From Diphasiastrum complanatum (lineage: Eukaryota; Streptophyta; Lycopodiopsida; Lycopodiales; Lycopodiaceae): 64,000 nt of DNA. The notes under the pieces were generated by a model. That model ran no database searches. It saw only the letters and a list, made by a program, of their open reading frames with translations, and was not told the DNA's origin. Position 1 is the stretch's first letter. Each line of letters opens with the position of its first letter. The position numbers were made by a program, and so were the translations under genes. The stretch is taken from contig CM055097.1 in assembly GCA_029204225.1 (NCBI GenBank), positions 70,434,252-70,498,251 of the forward strand, given 5' to 3'. Below, piece after piece: positions 24,385 through 34,299 of the stretch.

Positions 24385-25832
24385 ATGGAAGCTATATCAA
24401 AAAATAGGACGTGGAACTTGGTTGAGCTACCTGATGGTAAGACGCCTATCACTTGTAAATGGATATACAAGATCAAATATGGAGTTGATGGGCAACTCAA
24501 CAAGTACAAAGCACGGTTGGTTGCGAGAGGATTTGAGCAGCAGGAAGGTATTGATTTTGAGGAAACCTTCGCACCCGTAGCTAAGATGGTAACTATACGT
24601 TCTATCATTGCTATTTCTGCTTTCTATGGTTGGAAGATCCAGCAAATGGATGTTAAATCTGCTTTTCTTAATGGAATGTTGGATGAAGAGGTGTACCTAG
24701 TACAACCTCAAGGATTTGTTGAGCCAGGGAGAGAGCATCTCGTTTGTAAGCTCAACAAAGCCATTTATGGATTGAAGCAAACACCACGGGCATGGTACTC
24801 TTGCATTGATGAACACTTCAAGCAAAGGGGAATGGTAAAGAGTGATGCTGATCCTAATCTTTACATTCTAAAGCAAGATTCGGATATAGTGTTCGTTGTG
24901 TTGTATGTGGATGATTTGATTATTACAAGAAGTAATGAGAGCTTAATTGATGAAATAAAATCAAGTCTTTCCAATGCTTTTGACATGAGTGATCTAGGAT
25001 TGATGCACTATTGTCTTGGCATTGAAGTATGGCAAAAGGAAGACATGGTCTTTCTTACACAAAGCAAATATGCACGAGATTTGCTTTATAAGTTCAATAT
25101 GCAGGATTGTAGGCCTTTGAGAACACCTATGGATGTCAACATGAAGCTTACTGCGTATGATGAATCTAAGAAAGTGGATGCTTATTTGGATAGATAGATA
25201 GTGGGTAGTTTGATTTATTTGACACACACACGACTTGATATTTCTTATGTTGTTGGTGTTGTTAGTCAATTTATGCAAGATTCTAGTCAAGCACACTGGA
25301 AGTTTGCTAAACGTATTCTCAGATACATTCAAGGGACATTGAATTTTGGTTTGAAGTAGGATCAGCCTGAAGCGCCAATGTTGGTAGGTTATACAGATGC
25401 CGATTGGGCAGGTAATATTGATGACAGAAGATCTACCAGTGGTCATACATTCAGTTATGGTACAGCTGCAATTTCATGGAGCAACAAAAAACAACCTACA
25501 GTAGCCTTATCATCGACGGAAGCTGAATATCGAGAGCACTCAGCAATGCTACACAAGAAGCGGTATGGTTACGAAGATTGCTTGTGGATTTAGGTCAACC
25601 ACACGTGGATGCGACTACTATATCTTGCGATAATCAAAGTTGCATTCACCTTGCCAAAAATCCAGTTTTACATGCTCAAACCAAGCACATCGAAATACAC
25701 TACCATTTTGTTTGAGAGAAAATTCTTGATGGAGCCATTGATCTTGTTTTTTGTAAATCTGAAGATCAAATGGCAGATATTTTTACTAAGTCATTAGGTA
25801 GATGTAAATTTGAGAGGTTTCGTACTCTATTA
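24385..25832 (+). pseudogene. copia C reverse transcriptase and RNase H
   Basis: RT begins WNLVELPDGKTPITCKWIYK and keeps KARLVARGFEQQEG, QMDVKSAFLNG and the catalytic LYVDDLIITRS (about 24905). It stops at 25195 (TAG) in a conserved region and at 25357 (TAG), both in frame. RNase H keeps [19 protein letters not shown] and ALSSTEAEY (25385-25530); a frameshift near 25545 then moves the rest, and DIFTKSLGRCKFERF closes the polyprotein near 25815. The catalytic residues shown are intact although the frame is not, so inactivation is fairly recent or the residues survive by chance. Confidence 0.88.
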
Positions 25833-25898
25833 ATTGTGCGTGTTTTTCTTTTGCCTTCTTGTGGTGAATGCTTGATGTTGCATATCTGATTGTTGACA
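25833..25898 (+). repeat. Truncated 3' LTR of copia C
   Basis: 66 bp matching the last part of the 5' LTR (ATTGTGCGTGTT.. to ..GATTGTTGACA), missing an 18-bp internal repeat found in the 5' copy. The polypurine tract and U3 are deleted; RNase H tail sequence runs straight into it. Confidence 0.75.
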
Positions 25899-26350
25899 AT
25901 ATGTCCCAGACATTTTTAGCTGTCTGAGTTGATCTGATATGGTTGATATGGCATGATTGACCTTGAGAGTAATCATGGCAAAAGGCTTTCCATCTCGCCA
26001 TTTCCATTTAGTGATTATTGTTGGATCATCCAGAAGCTTTTTTCCAATGCCTTGAATAATATTCCATACTTCTTTGGAAAGAAGAACCACCTTTATCTTG
26101 AACGTCTAAAGACGCTACTTATTTCCATCGAGGTTGTCAATGAGAGATGAACTAGGACTAGTATCCATCTTGAAAATAGATTCCTTGATATAAGTCAGAG
26201 ATTGAATGATGCTTATTGAGTGTAGACTTCTAGTTGGTGTTTTGATAGAAACAAGATAGGGCTATCCACCCTACTATTCAGTGGCCTAGAGAACCCACTC
26301 TAATATCATGTCAAAAAATAAAGAAATATTACTTAGACATGATTAGAAAC
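25899..26350 (-). pseudogene. Gag fragment of family D copy 2
   Basis: On the minus strand, in shifted frames, LSKEVWNIIQG..KLLDDPTIITKWKWRDGK and KNVWDILSTIRY match the copia Gag (UBN2) N-terminal pattern of a capsid that begins soon after a primer site. The fragment ends exactly where the copia C 3' LTR ends (25898/25899), so the rest of this element was lost or displaced. Confidence 0.7.
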
Positions 26351-26365
26351 ATAGCTATGATACCA
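26351..26365 (-). other. Primer-binding site of family D copy 2
   Basis: The minus strand reads TGGTATCATAGCTAT, close to the initiator tRNA-Met primer site, immediately after the LTR end. Confidence 0.7.
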
Positions 26366-27091
26366 TGTTAGAAATATGGTGTTTGGTGGATTTGATTAAG
26401 TGATTGAGGTTTGATGGACAATGGCAGCGAAAGTTTAATCATGTCCAAGATCTATAGTGAGGCAATTGGCTAACAAGTATGATGAAGATAAAATGTGATT
26501 GCATAACTATAAAAAATGAAAATGCAATCAGTGGCATGTGACAGAAACTTGAATACTTAGATTAAGTAGGATTTTGAAAAAGATCAAAGTATACAAATGA
26601 AGAAGATGCATAAACCTATTCTCTCTTCTATTGCCACTAAGCTTGACTTTATAAAAGCGATCTATTACTTGTAAATCCATAGCTAAGTACTGATAAATTA
26701 TTACAAATGATTAACTATTGCTCCCTAATCTGTTCTATGCTAGATAACCATCACTTTGAAACTTAATTGCAGAGTACATGGTAGATAGCTATCAACTGTG
26801 CATGAAATATATGATAATTGAGTTGATTTGATCCTGATCTCGAGTTGAAATAGAACCCAATCCTTGTTTGAAATAAGTTCGAGATCAAAATAGATGTCGG
26901 GCTGAAATGAGTGAGTCGATCCTAGGGATCGAAATATATCGATTTTCAACTCGATCCAAGCCAATGATTGATTTAGATTTCAATTCTCATCTTCTATCCA
27001 AAAAATTGTGAAGTACAAAATTTTTAAGTGTGTATAGTTTGCAAGAAACACATTAATAAGTGGATTTTCAATTAATCATTGAAATCCAACG
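26366..27091 (-). repeat. LTR of family D, copy 2 (inverted relative to copy 1)
   Basis: Reverse-complement homologue of 17946-18782, about 110 bp shorter and clearly diverged. Its outer end reads CGTTGGATT where copy 1 has TGTTGGATT. Orientation is fixed by the primer site. Confidence 0.7.
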
Positions 27092-28400
27092 GAACACTTC
27101 ATTTCTAGTTCAAACTTCATACGCCTTGCTTGCTTTTGGCTTGAAAATTTGTTTTTTGGAACAAGCCCTACGCAAGGCATAGATGGCATAGAGAAAGGAT
27201 CAATGCTTTTAAGATCAAAGCCACTGGGCAATGACATAGACATCTTTCATTGTTGAGAGATCAAATGGGCTATCTGCAAGGGATACATCGCTCATCCACT
27301 ATATGATGGAATTGTTCTTCTTTTTGTTATTATGTTTTTTTTTTTTGCACACATGCTCCAATATGAAATTTTCATGTTGCATTAAGTTTTTTGTACAAAT
27401 CTAAGTTCTTTTTGTCTTTTATCTCATGACACAAACATTCATTGAATGATAACGTGTAGCCTCTCAAATTCTTCTAACCAATGGAACACATTACGTAGGG
27501 TGTTCATCATGGAGATGAAATTTCGAAATCTTAATAGTACAAATGCAGATGACAAACAAAGTTGACGAATATACAATAATAAGACATCATATATATCATA
27601 CAATAACAATTCATCGGAGCTAGATTCAAGTAAAGCTTGAAACTTTTGTAATAAATTTGGTGCTTATTTTAGTCAATTGATGTTAAGTTTTTGAATGAAA
27701 CTCAATTATAGAACTATATTTTTATTAATGGCATGTAGAATTTCTTCTCAAATTTATATTTCAAAAAGTGGATGTTACATCTCATGTTGTTCAAAAGGAA
27801 CACTCTTTTGAATTGCTATCAAAATTGTAGTACATAAAATCCAAAAAAATGTCTTTTTAGAATAAAAACAATCTCTTAGTAAATTACCTCTAATTAACTA
27901 TCCATGCAACCAATATAGTTAAGGACCTTAAATTGAGCAAGCATACCCATAAAGCCTTCTATTTTAAGAATTTTGGGAGGTTATTTTTCCTACATGGCAT
28001 TCTTTATAGAGTCCTTTTGGAGCTTTGACTTTCTCCGATGATAGTCTACATGATGTGATTATGATGTTTTCCTGAAGGTTGGTTTCTTGAAATCACTTGC
28101 CTAATCATGCTTGGAATATGGTCCTTGGAGGGCGACACATTATATCTCCACTGTGACCCAACCTACGCAACCAACGAATTAGGTGAGATCCATGACTGCC
28201 ACAACAGTTGTGCTTGAAAATACATAGCTCCGATGTAGTACATGTTTGAAGAATTGGGTTACGGTGGACATCTTGTATTGCAATTTGCATCATAGATCAT
28301 AGTTCAATGTACAAGCCTCAAGGATTAATGCCACCCACATGTTGGTTATTTTGTGTTTCTTTTTGTGTATTTGGTGGGGAAGGGCCGGCAGAGCGTGCCA
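27092..28400. other. No gene recognised
   Basis: AT-rich sequence with a poly-T run near 27340 and only short ORFs. Nothing points to a coding or structural feature. Confidence 0.4.
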
Positions 28401-28439
28401 GCCCTAAAATGAGTCCATAAATTATGTCAGCCATATGTC

Positions 28440-28639
28440 TTGATGAGCCATACAGCGCGCACCCGAGGGTACACGTGGTATATAAAACCAACCGACCCTT
28501 TTAAAATATTTCGTGTTTTCGGCTTCTATTTATACTTTCGCAGACAACCACGATCGTGTTAAAACTTATGGGTCAAATAATAAACCCCCTGTCTCTGTCT
28601 CCGCTCGTTTGTTGCTAAGATAGAACTAAGTGAAATCCA
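28440..28639 (+). promoter_or_regulatory. Promoter-like region with G-box and TATA box
   Basis: Base composition changes here to mixed GC. CACGTGG (28472-28478, a G-box/ABRE core) is directly followed by TATATAAAA (28479-28487). A C-rich pyrimidine stretch (CCCCCTGTCTCTGTCTCCG near 28585) and start codons follow at 28640 and 28656, about 155-170 bp downstream of the TATA box. This spacing and order is typical of a plant nuclear promoter and 5' UTR. Confidence 0.5.
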
Positions 28640-28717
28640 ATGCAGCTCGAGAGCGATGGCGATGGCGATGGCGATGGCGGGTGCTTTTTGCTGAATTTTC
28701 CGAGTGTGGCAACCTGA
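28640..28717 (+). CDS. Short ORF or first-exon remnant over a (GATGGC)4 repeat
   Basis: Two overlapping start choices exist. From 28640 the frame gives 25 residues (MQLESDGDGDGDGGCFLLNF..). From 28656 it gives MAMAMAMAGAFC and a stop at 28692; the Met-Ala start resembles many plastid transit peptides. GATGGC is repeated four times at 28655-28678. AAGGTGTTT just after the first frame's stop could be a splice donor. With no downstream exon recognised, I regard this as an orphan 5' gene end, or a gene whose remainder I cannot see. Confidence 0.3.
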   Translation: MQLESDGDGDGDGGCFLLNFPSVAT

Positions 28718-29929
28718 GAAGGTGTTTCTTTCCGCTATTAGGTGTTGGAGTATAATGTGAGAAGTAGCTAGTATTGTTTTGACACCTTGAGATGATGAAT
28801 TTATAGGTCCTTATTTTTGGCTATTCAAACTACAATTTAAAAGTAGATTGCTACACCCTACACTAGAAAATCAAATTATGCAATCAAATTTAGAAAAGTT
28901 TTGAAACTTGTAGACCTAAAATTGAAAAGATGAAGTTATGAAAAGTCGCATTGCTTTGTAAATAACTAAAGTAGAAACTTAGGCTTTATCTCCAATCACC
29001 TTACTTGTGGGAGGCTATAGAAGATCTTCTTGCTAAAGAGGTGGATCTTTTTTTTGGAATGTTGTCAACTCTCAAAAGCATTATGTTTGGGCTTGAACCT
29101 CCTTCCATATGACCACACAACACTATACATTTGATACTATCATGGAACATTTATCACAAATGATAGCGGCAATCATGGTAAAAGTATTATAATGTCTTTG
29201 CTAGAGCTACAAAAAAAAAAACAAGGTATTGTACCACAAAGGCCTTGCCATGTCATATTGCCATATTTTTACTTTATGTGAATCCTACAAGTTTAGCATT
29301 ATGGGAAGGCATTTGTGACATAATATGTGCATGATCTTCATAAGTTTGTATTGTATTGATTATCAATTTGTATATAAAAGTTACAACACATTGATAATAT
29401 TCATTGATAGTTATAATTTTGTTGTAAGACAGCATAATCCATGATTGATTATACATATGATTGTATATTTTTTTTTCAACATGGTTGTAGTTGATTTTGT
29501 TTGAAAAGATATAAAAAATTGGAAAATTACATCATGATTTTGTCGATTAGTTATGTTTTACATTGTCCACAGAACTTGAGATAAGAATTGGTCTATGTTG
29601 GGTTTACTATTACTTAAAAAGGTGATTGTTGAAATGTGATATCATTGATTAGTGACTTTGTGATTGACTTTGTAACATGAGAAGCTTAATATCACATCGA
29701 TTTGATAGAAATAGAAGTTATTACATGAGGTAGTGAAACTCAACAAGTTAGTTGATCAAAGCAACAAATTGCCTCTAGATTAGATGCAAGGATGTAATGT
29801 AAAGGAAAAAAAATTGGAGAGAGATGTAAGGAAACGTCAAAGACACTTGGAGATTTAACATGTACTTCAAATATATTTTCTTGGAATGCATGTGTGCAAA
29901 TTAATCTTAAAGGGATTGTCTTTATTCAT
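28718..29929. other. No gene recognised
   Basis: AT-rich sequence with only short ORFs; no domain, LTR or repeat boundary seen. Confidence 0.4.
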
Positions 29930-30905
29930 GTATAAGGAATGAATGGCTTTTCATTTTGTAGTACAAGTATATTGGAGAGTGATCAGACCAATGTGCATAA
30001 GTTGAACCAGTATGGCATTCATGATTGTTGTTGTCCAAATGTGGTCAAGTTGGGAGTTGTATAGAGTTGCTACCTCTTTGAAAAGTATTTGTAGTCCATG
30101 GTTGGCCATGAAATTTTCAAGTAGTTGTGTAGGTGAACTGGGCTTTAAGTTGTGTAGATGAATATCAATATTTAAGTTGCCTATTATAGTTGTAGGAATA
30201 TTTGTGGGTATTGTTTGGAGCATGTTGTTGAGGATTTGCAGTAGCGATTTGATGTTTGCTTTTGGATGTTGGTACGTAGCATTATGTGCATGTGGAATCG
30301 TGTGCCTTCGTTGAATATTGCATGTGTCAATTCAAATTATGTCGGTGTTGAATGGTGTGGCTTTGGAAGTGTGTGTCGGCTTGTAAAAAATTTCATTTTC
30401 AACAAATGAAATGTTATGGAAGTTTTGAAATATGTGTGGAAATTAGGTGCTTGTTTGTTTTTGACATATTTCTTGTAAGCAAAGTATATCATAATTCATT
30501 AAGAAGTTAGTAGATTTCAGGTCAACAAAGTGTTTTTGTAAGAATATCATGTTCAAAGAGTGTATAGGGAGGTGCATGTTTACATATTGCCGTGAGTTTC
30601 CAAGCAACTATGTCATGTAGTCTTTGCAATTTTTGTTTCACCTTTTGTCAACGACAAAGTTTCTAGTTGCAATGGTTATAGGAGGCACAAATTATCAGTC
30701 TCCTTAATTATTGAGAGTGTTGTATAAGTTAGACCATGCACTTTAATACCTTTTGGATTGAATGCGATTTTGTCCATTGTTAATCCTTGCACACGATGTA
30801 TTGTTCGTGATGTGGCAAGTTAGATAGGAAATTGTTGTCTAATAATTATATTTAGATTATTGTTTCCAATTTGTATTTCTTTGACAAATATGATTATTAA
30901 TTACT
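29930..30905 (-). pseudogene. Pif1-like helicase C-terminus followed by an endonuclease (EEP) domain; Helentron/Helitron2-type remnant
   Basis: Minus strand. At about 30840-30676 the frame reads QFPI-stop-LATSRTIHRVQGLTMDKIA.. and ..TYTTLSIIKETDNLCLL-stop, matching the last conserved motifs (V/VI) of Pif1-family helicases. About 85 bp on, a second frame (30591-29951) gives an endonuclease/exonuclease/phosphatase domain: SLNMIFLQKHFVDLKS, DILCLQEI (catalytic Glu), IIGNLNIDI (GDFN motif with Asp changed to Asn) and SQLDHIWT. The final SDHSPIYLYYK motif with the catalytic His is in another frame near 29980. Two stops interrupt the endonuclease. The Rep-helicase-endonuclease order is known from Helentron/Helitron2 rolling-circle transposons; only the last part of that order is present. 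The upstream helicase core and Rep domain were not found. Confidence 0.72.
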
Positions 30906-32133
30906 TGTAACGACCATGTCCGGAATGACGTAGCATAACTAATAACCACATACAACTGGAGTGACCGGCTATCCACATTAGGAATTATTCTGATTCCCTT
31001 GCACAGGACCTAGACATAACAATCGATTTGTTGGTTGTAAATATGGGTGTTTTCGTATCTCATTTTGGCTCCCATATTTGGGTCAAAGAACTATATCCAA
31101 ATAATGTCTTCGCCGTTATTGTTGTTTTATTTGGAAGTATTATTCGGCAATGTTGACCAAACCATCATTGATGTTTATAATTGAAGCACATAACTCAATC
31201 AGCATACGTTGGACTCTGATAATTGTGGGTAAAGGTGGTTTCAGATGGAAGAGTCTAGGGCCGTTTCACAATTTGCACTTACCCCTTAATTTGAAAGCCA
31301 AGGTCCTTTCAGACCATTCCATGTGAAAGGCCCTTTCATTTTGAGGGAAAAGCATTTATTGTCTAAATTCAAAATAGATAGGGAATCTATGTATTTTATT
31401 GGAGGGGACAACAAGGGCCCACCACTTACCCCCCAATACTCCAAGAGGCCCAAGGTACTCCCCCCAGTATGTTTAGCTACCCCAGGTTGGCACCTTTCAA
31501 TGCCACCTAGGGGCAACTCTCATTCCTTGTGAAATGAGGGGAAGGCCTCTTGGAGTGGTTCCACCAATAAAAATAGAGGATTTGGGCCTCTTGGATCCAT
31601 TCACCTTAAGCTCAATCCTCCTTAGAGTCATCGTCCTTATCTCTAAGGGAATCCCTTCACCTGAAGTTCAATACTAATTTTTGTATGTGAGCCCTAGGTT
31701 AATTACTTATAAACAACCCTAACACAATACTAGTCATTTAGGAATGCAACATCCATAGTGCTTGTAGATGGTTCCACTACATGTACTTTTTGAATCCACA
31801 GATAAAAAAGTTTTGTAAAATATCAACTTGGTTTCTTGGTGGCCAAAGGTGATGCTAAAAGAAGACAAAATCCCTAATGATAATTTATTTATGTTTGTTC
31901 CTCTACTTGTTGATTTGAGACTCGTAAAGCACTACTAAAAAATTTGGTTTGTAATTCAAAGCAACCTTAATCATCAGAATGTAACAGTTGTAGCAATTTG
32001 ACATATAAGAGAAACATTACAACTTGTAACCTGTAAGGTTCCTCTTGAAAACCTATTTTACCACTAGGTAAATTCACACATCCTTTTAGCAAGAGTAAAA
32101 ACTTACTCTAGCACCACCGCTCTACTGTGCTCG
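30906..32133. other. No gene recognised
   Basis: Mixed sequence. Around 31290-31530 it is richer in GGCC/CCCC phrases and includes mirrored words (GGCCCTTTCA..), giving overlapping ORFs on both strands, which I read as non-coding repeat. Confidence 0.35.
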
Positions 32134-32205
32134 GAACACTATTAGAACCTCCTGCGCTTAGAACACTACGAGAACCTCCTGCGCTGAGAACATTGCGCTC
32201 AGAAT
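32134..32205. repeat. ~26-bp tandem repeat, about 2.5 units
   Basis: GAACCTCCTGCGCTKAGAACACTAC units repeat imperfectly, immediately upstream of the GC-rich hairpin island. Confidence 0.6.
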
Positions 32206-32261
32206 ACTCAAAGAAGCATGTAAACTTTTTTTACTGCTGCTTTACGACAGGGAAGGCCCAC

Positions 32262-32285
32262 GGGGGGGGGGGGGGGGGGGGGGGG
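32262..32285. repeat. Poly-G run, 24 bases
   Basis: An uninterrupted G homopolymer abutting the GC-rich hairpins. It can form G-quadruplex structure, and its true length is prone to sequencing error. Confidence 0.9.
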
Positions 32286-32364
32286 TCTTCCGCTTTTGGA
32301 GGCGCCCTCGAGCTGCCGCCCTAGGGCGCCTCAAAACGCGGAAGGCCCCCGCCCTGGGGCCTTC
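32286..32364. repeat. Two adjoining GC-rich hairpins
   Basis: Arms 32287-32308 (CTTCCGCTTTTGGAGGCGCC..) and 32323-32344 are inverted copies over 22 bp with one shifted base, loop 14 bp. A second hairpin shares the last bases: GAAGGCCCC (32341-32349) pairs with GGGGCCTTC (32356-32364). The phrase GGAAGGCCC also lies just before the poly-G run. This could be a foldback/MITE-type element; no target duplication was seen. Confidence 0.6.
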
Positions 32365-33059
32365 TCCTATATGTAACATGTCAAGGAACTATGTTCAATG
32401 AATGATTTGAGAGTTTCTTTGCCTTGACATTTATTTTGACTTGAATAAGGGAGTGTGATGGGTTTGCTTTATTATCTCTTATTATTTCTTTCCTTATTTT
32501 GAATACTAACCTTTTAGTTTGTGGCCTTTGGAGAGAGAAAAATATATACCATTGTTGGTTGTTTCGTCCATGTGTCTCATTGTTGGTTGACTATGTCATT
32601 CTTGTAGAGTAAGGTATAACGGACCTCATATTTGACTTGGCCCAAGTTCCAACTTCTAGGAGTCGATGTTCGGAAAACTGACATAGTGAAAGAATGAAAT
32701 TGGCATTTTCTTCCAAATACCAATTTTTCAAAAAATGTAACTGCTAGCTTCCAAAAAATAACAATTTTTTTCTTTTGCAATAATTTTATGTTCAATAAAG
32801 ATATCTAAGGTGCTTGATATCTCAAGTTTTCTAATTTGTAGGATTCATTGGTCTCAATTAAACAATTGATTGAGTCCTAGAATTAATTGATATTGTTATG
32901 TATTCATTCTAACTATAAGGGAGGGAGATGTCGAGAAAAATAATAATATTGAGAACCTTTTGAAACCTTGGACATTATAAAACTACAATACAAATTGTTA
33001 GCCAACGTAATTTAATCTCATATTTGTACCTTTTGTACAAGTCTTTAGGTGGGGGGTTT
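32365..33059. other. No gene recognised
   Basis: AT-rich sequence without recognisable motif. Confidence 0.4.
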
Positions 33060-33572
33060 ACAAGTGGGTCTCACTATAAGCACAATCCATGCTTAGATCT
33101 GTGATACGAGGCAACTTGAGGTGCTGACATGTGGCACTAGGAATGTCGACAACACACCCTAGCATTCCACCTTATGGTAAGACTCACAAGGTGATTGCAC
33201 AACATCAAGTGATGAATGCTTACCAAAGAGTCTCCAAGGATTCATCCCTATGCACCAGAGTATGTTGTCACCAACTGGCTTGATCAAGCCTTCTACTATA
33301 ATTGGTGTCTCATACAGCTAGTCATCGTACTTGGCTCTCATGGACTCTCATCTCCATGGCTAGAGACATATTCTACATCACGCATGTTCATGCCATCCAC
33401 CCGACATGATGAATGATACATGGCTCTCCCAACTCTATTTTCATTTTACAAGTGGGTCTCACCATAAGGCATGGTCCATGTTAAAATCTGTGACATGAAG
33501 CAGCCTGAGGTATTGACATGTGGCACTAAAATGTAGACAATGTTTGCTTAGCATTCTGCCTCATGGTGAGGC
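33060..33572. repeat. Direct repeat pair, ~125 bp each, 388 bp apart
   Basis: ACAAGTGGGTCTCAC starts at 33060 and 33448. Both copies continue through CATGTGGCACTA and ..TAGCATTC.., with roughly 80% identity by eye. They could be solo pieces of one dispersed repeat or the ends of a small element; the 260 bp between them has no coding motif. Confidence 0.6.
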
Positions 33573-34299
33573 CACCATCTCAAGGACATATCGTCATGGT
33601 ATATAAGTAATGCTTGCCCGAGTTTGTTCCAACGCAACCCTAGGATTTTCCTATCGCAATATGTCTCTACAAAATCTATTGATTTGAAATTTTAGTTGAC
33701 AATAATTTTGAGTGTAGCCTATAGGATATTTAAGGCAACAATTCTTTTAAAATTGACATCCTTCAAATAAAAATTGCACACTTTTAGAAGTACAATCTCC
33801 AAGAAAGTTTTCAAAGCACTTCTAGGACTCCAATGACTAATCCATATTTTACTTGCAAAAAGTTGTGAAATAACACAAAGGCCTTCAAGGATGATATTGT
33901 ATGCTAACACTATTGGTGTTTATGTTCAATAATAAAAAAATTTATTTTTTCATCAAATGTATCACTTTGCATAAATTATTATCTTGTATCCAACACTTGA
34001 TGCTGTCCATGCTCGTTCATATATATGTATATTCATAATTTTTTATTTGTTCTATGTCCCACTTTGCAAAATTATTCTATGCATATATGACCAAGACTTT
34101 GAAGTACTTATCATTTACTAGAACCCTTGAAAGTTTTAAACACCACTTTTTAACATTGACTTTTGCACACACTTTATTGTCCAACATAAACACAATTATT
34201 AGCAAAAAGGCCACACTAGCGTCAATCAACTCTTGCCTTAGAGTACGTCAAGGTAACTAAGCGCTACATCTAATCTACTAATAGGTAGACAAGAAGTAT
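33573..34299. other. No gene recognised
   Basis: AT-rich sequence with short ORFs only. Confidence 0.4.

Noticed and set aside
31286-31532. Opposing ORFs on both strands with Pro/Gly-rich translation
   Set aside because: Both strands are equally open because of GC-rich mirrored words; no domain or start context supports either.
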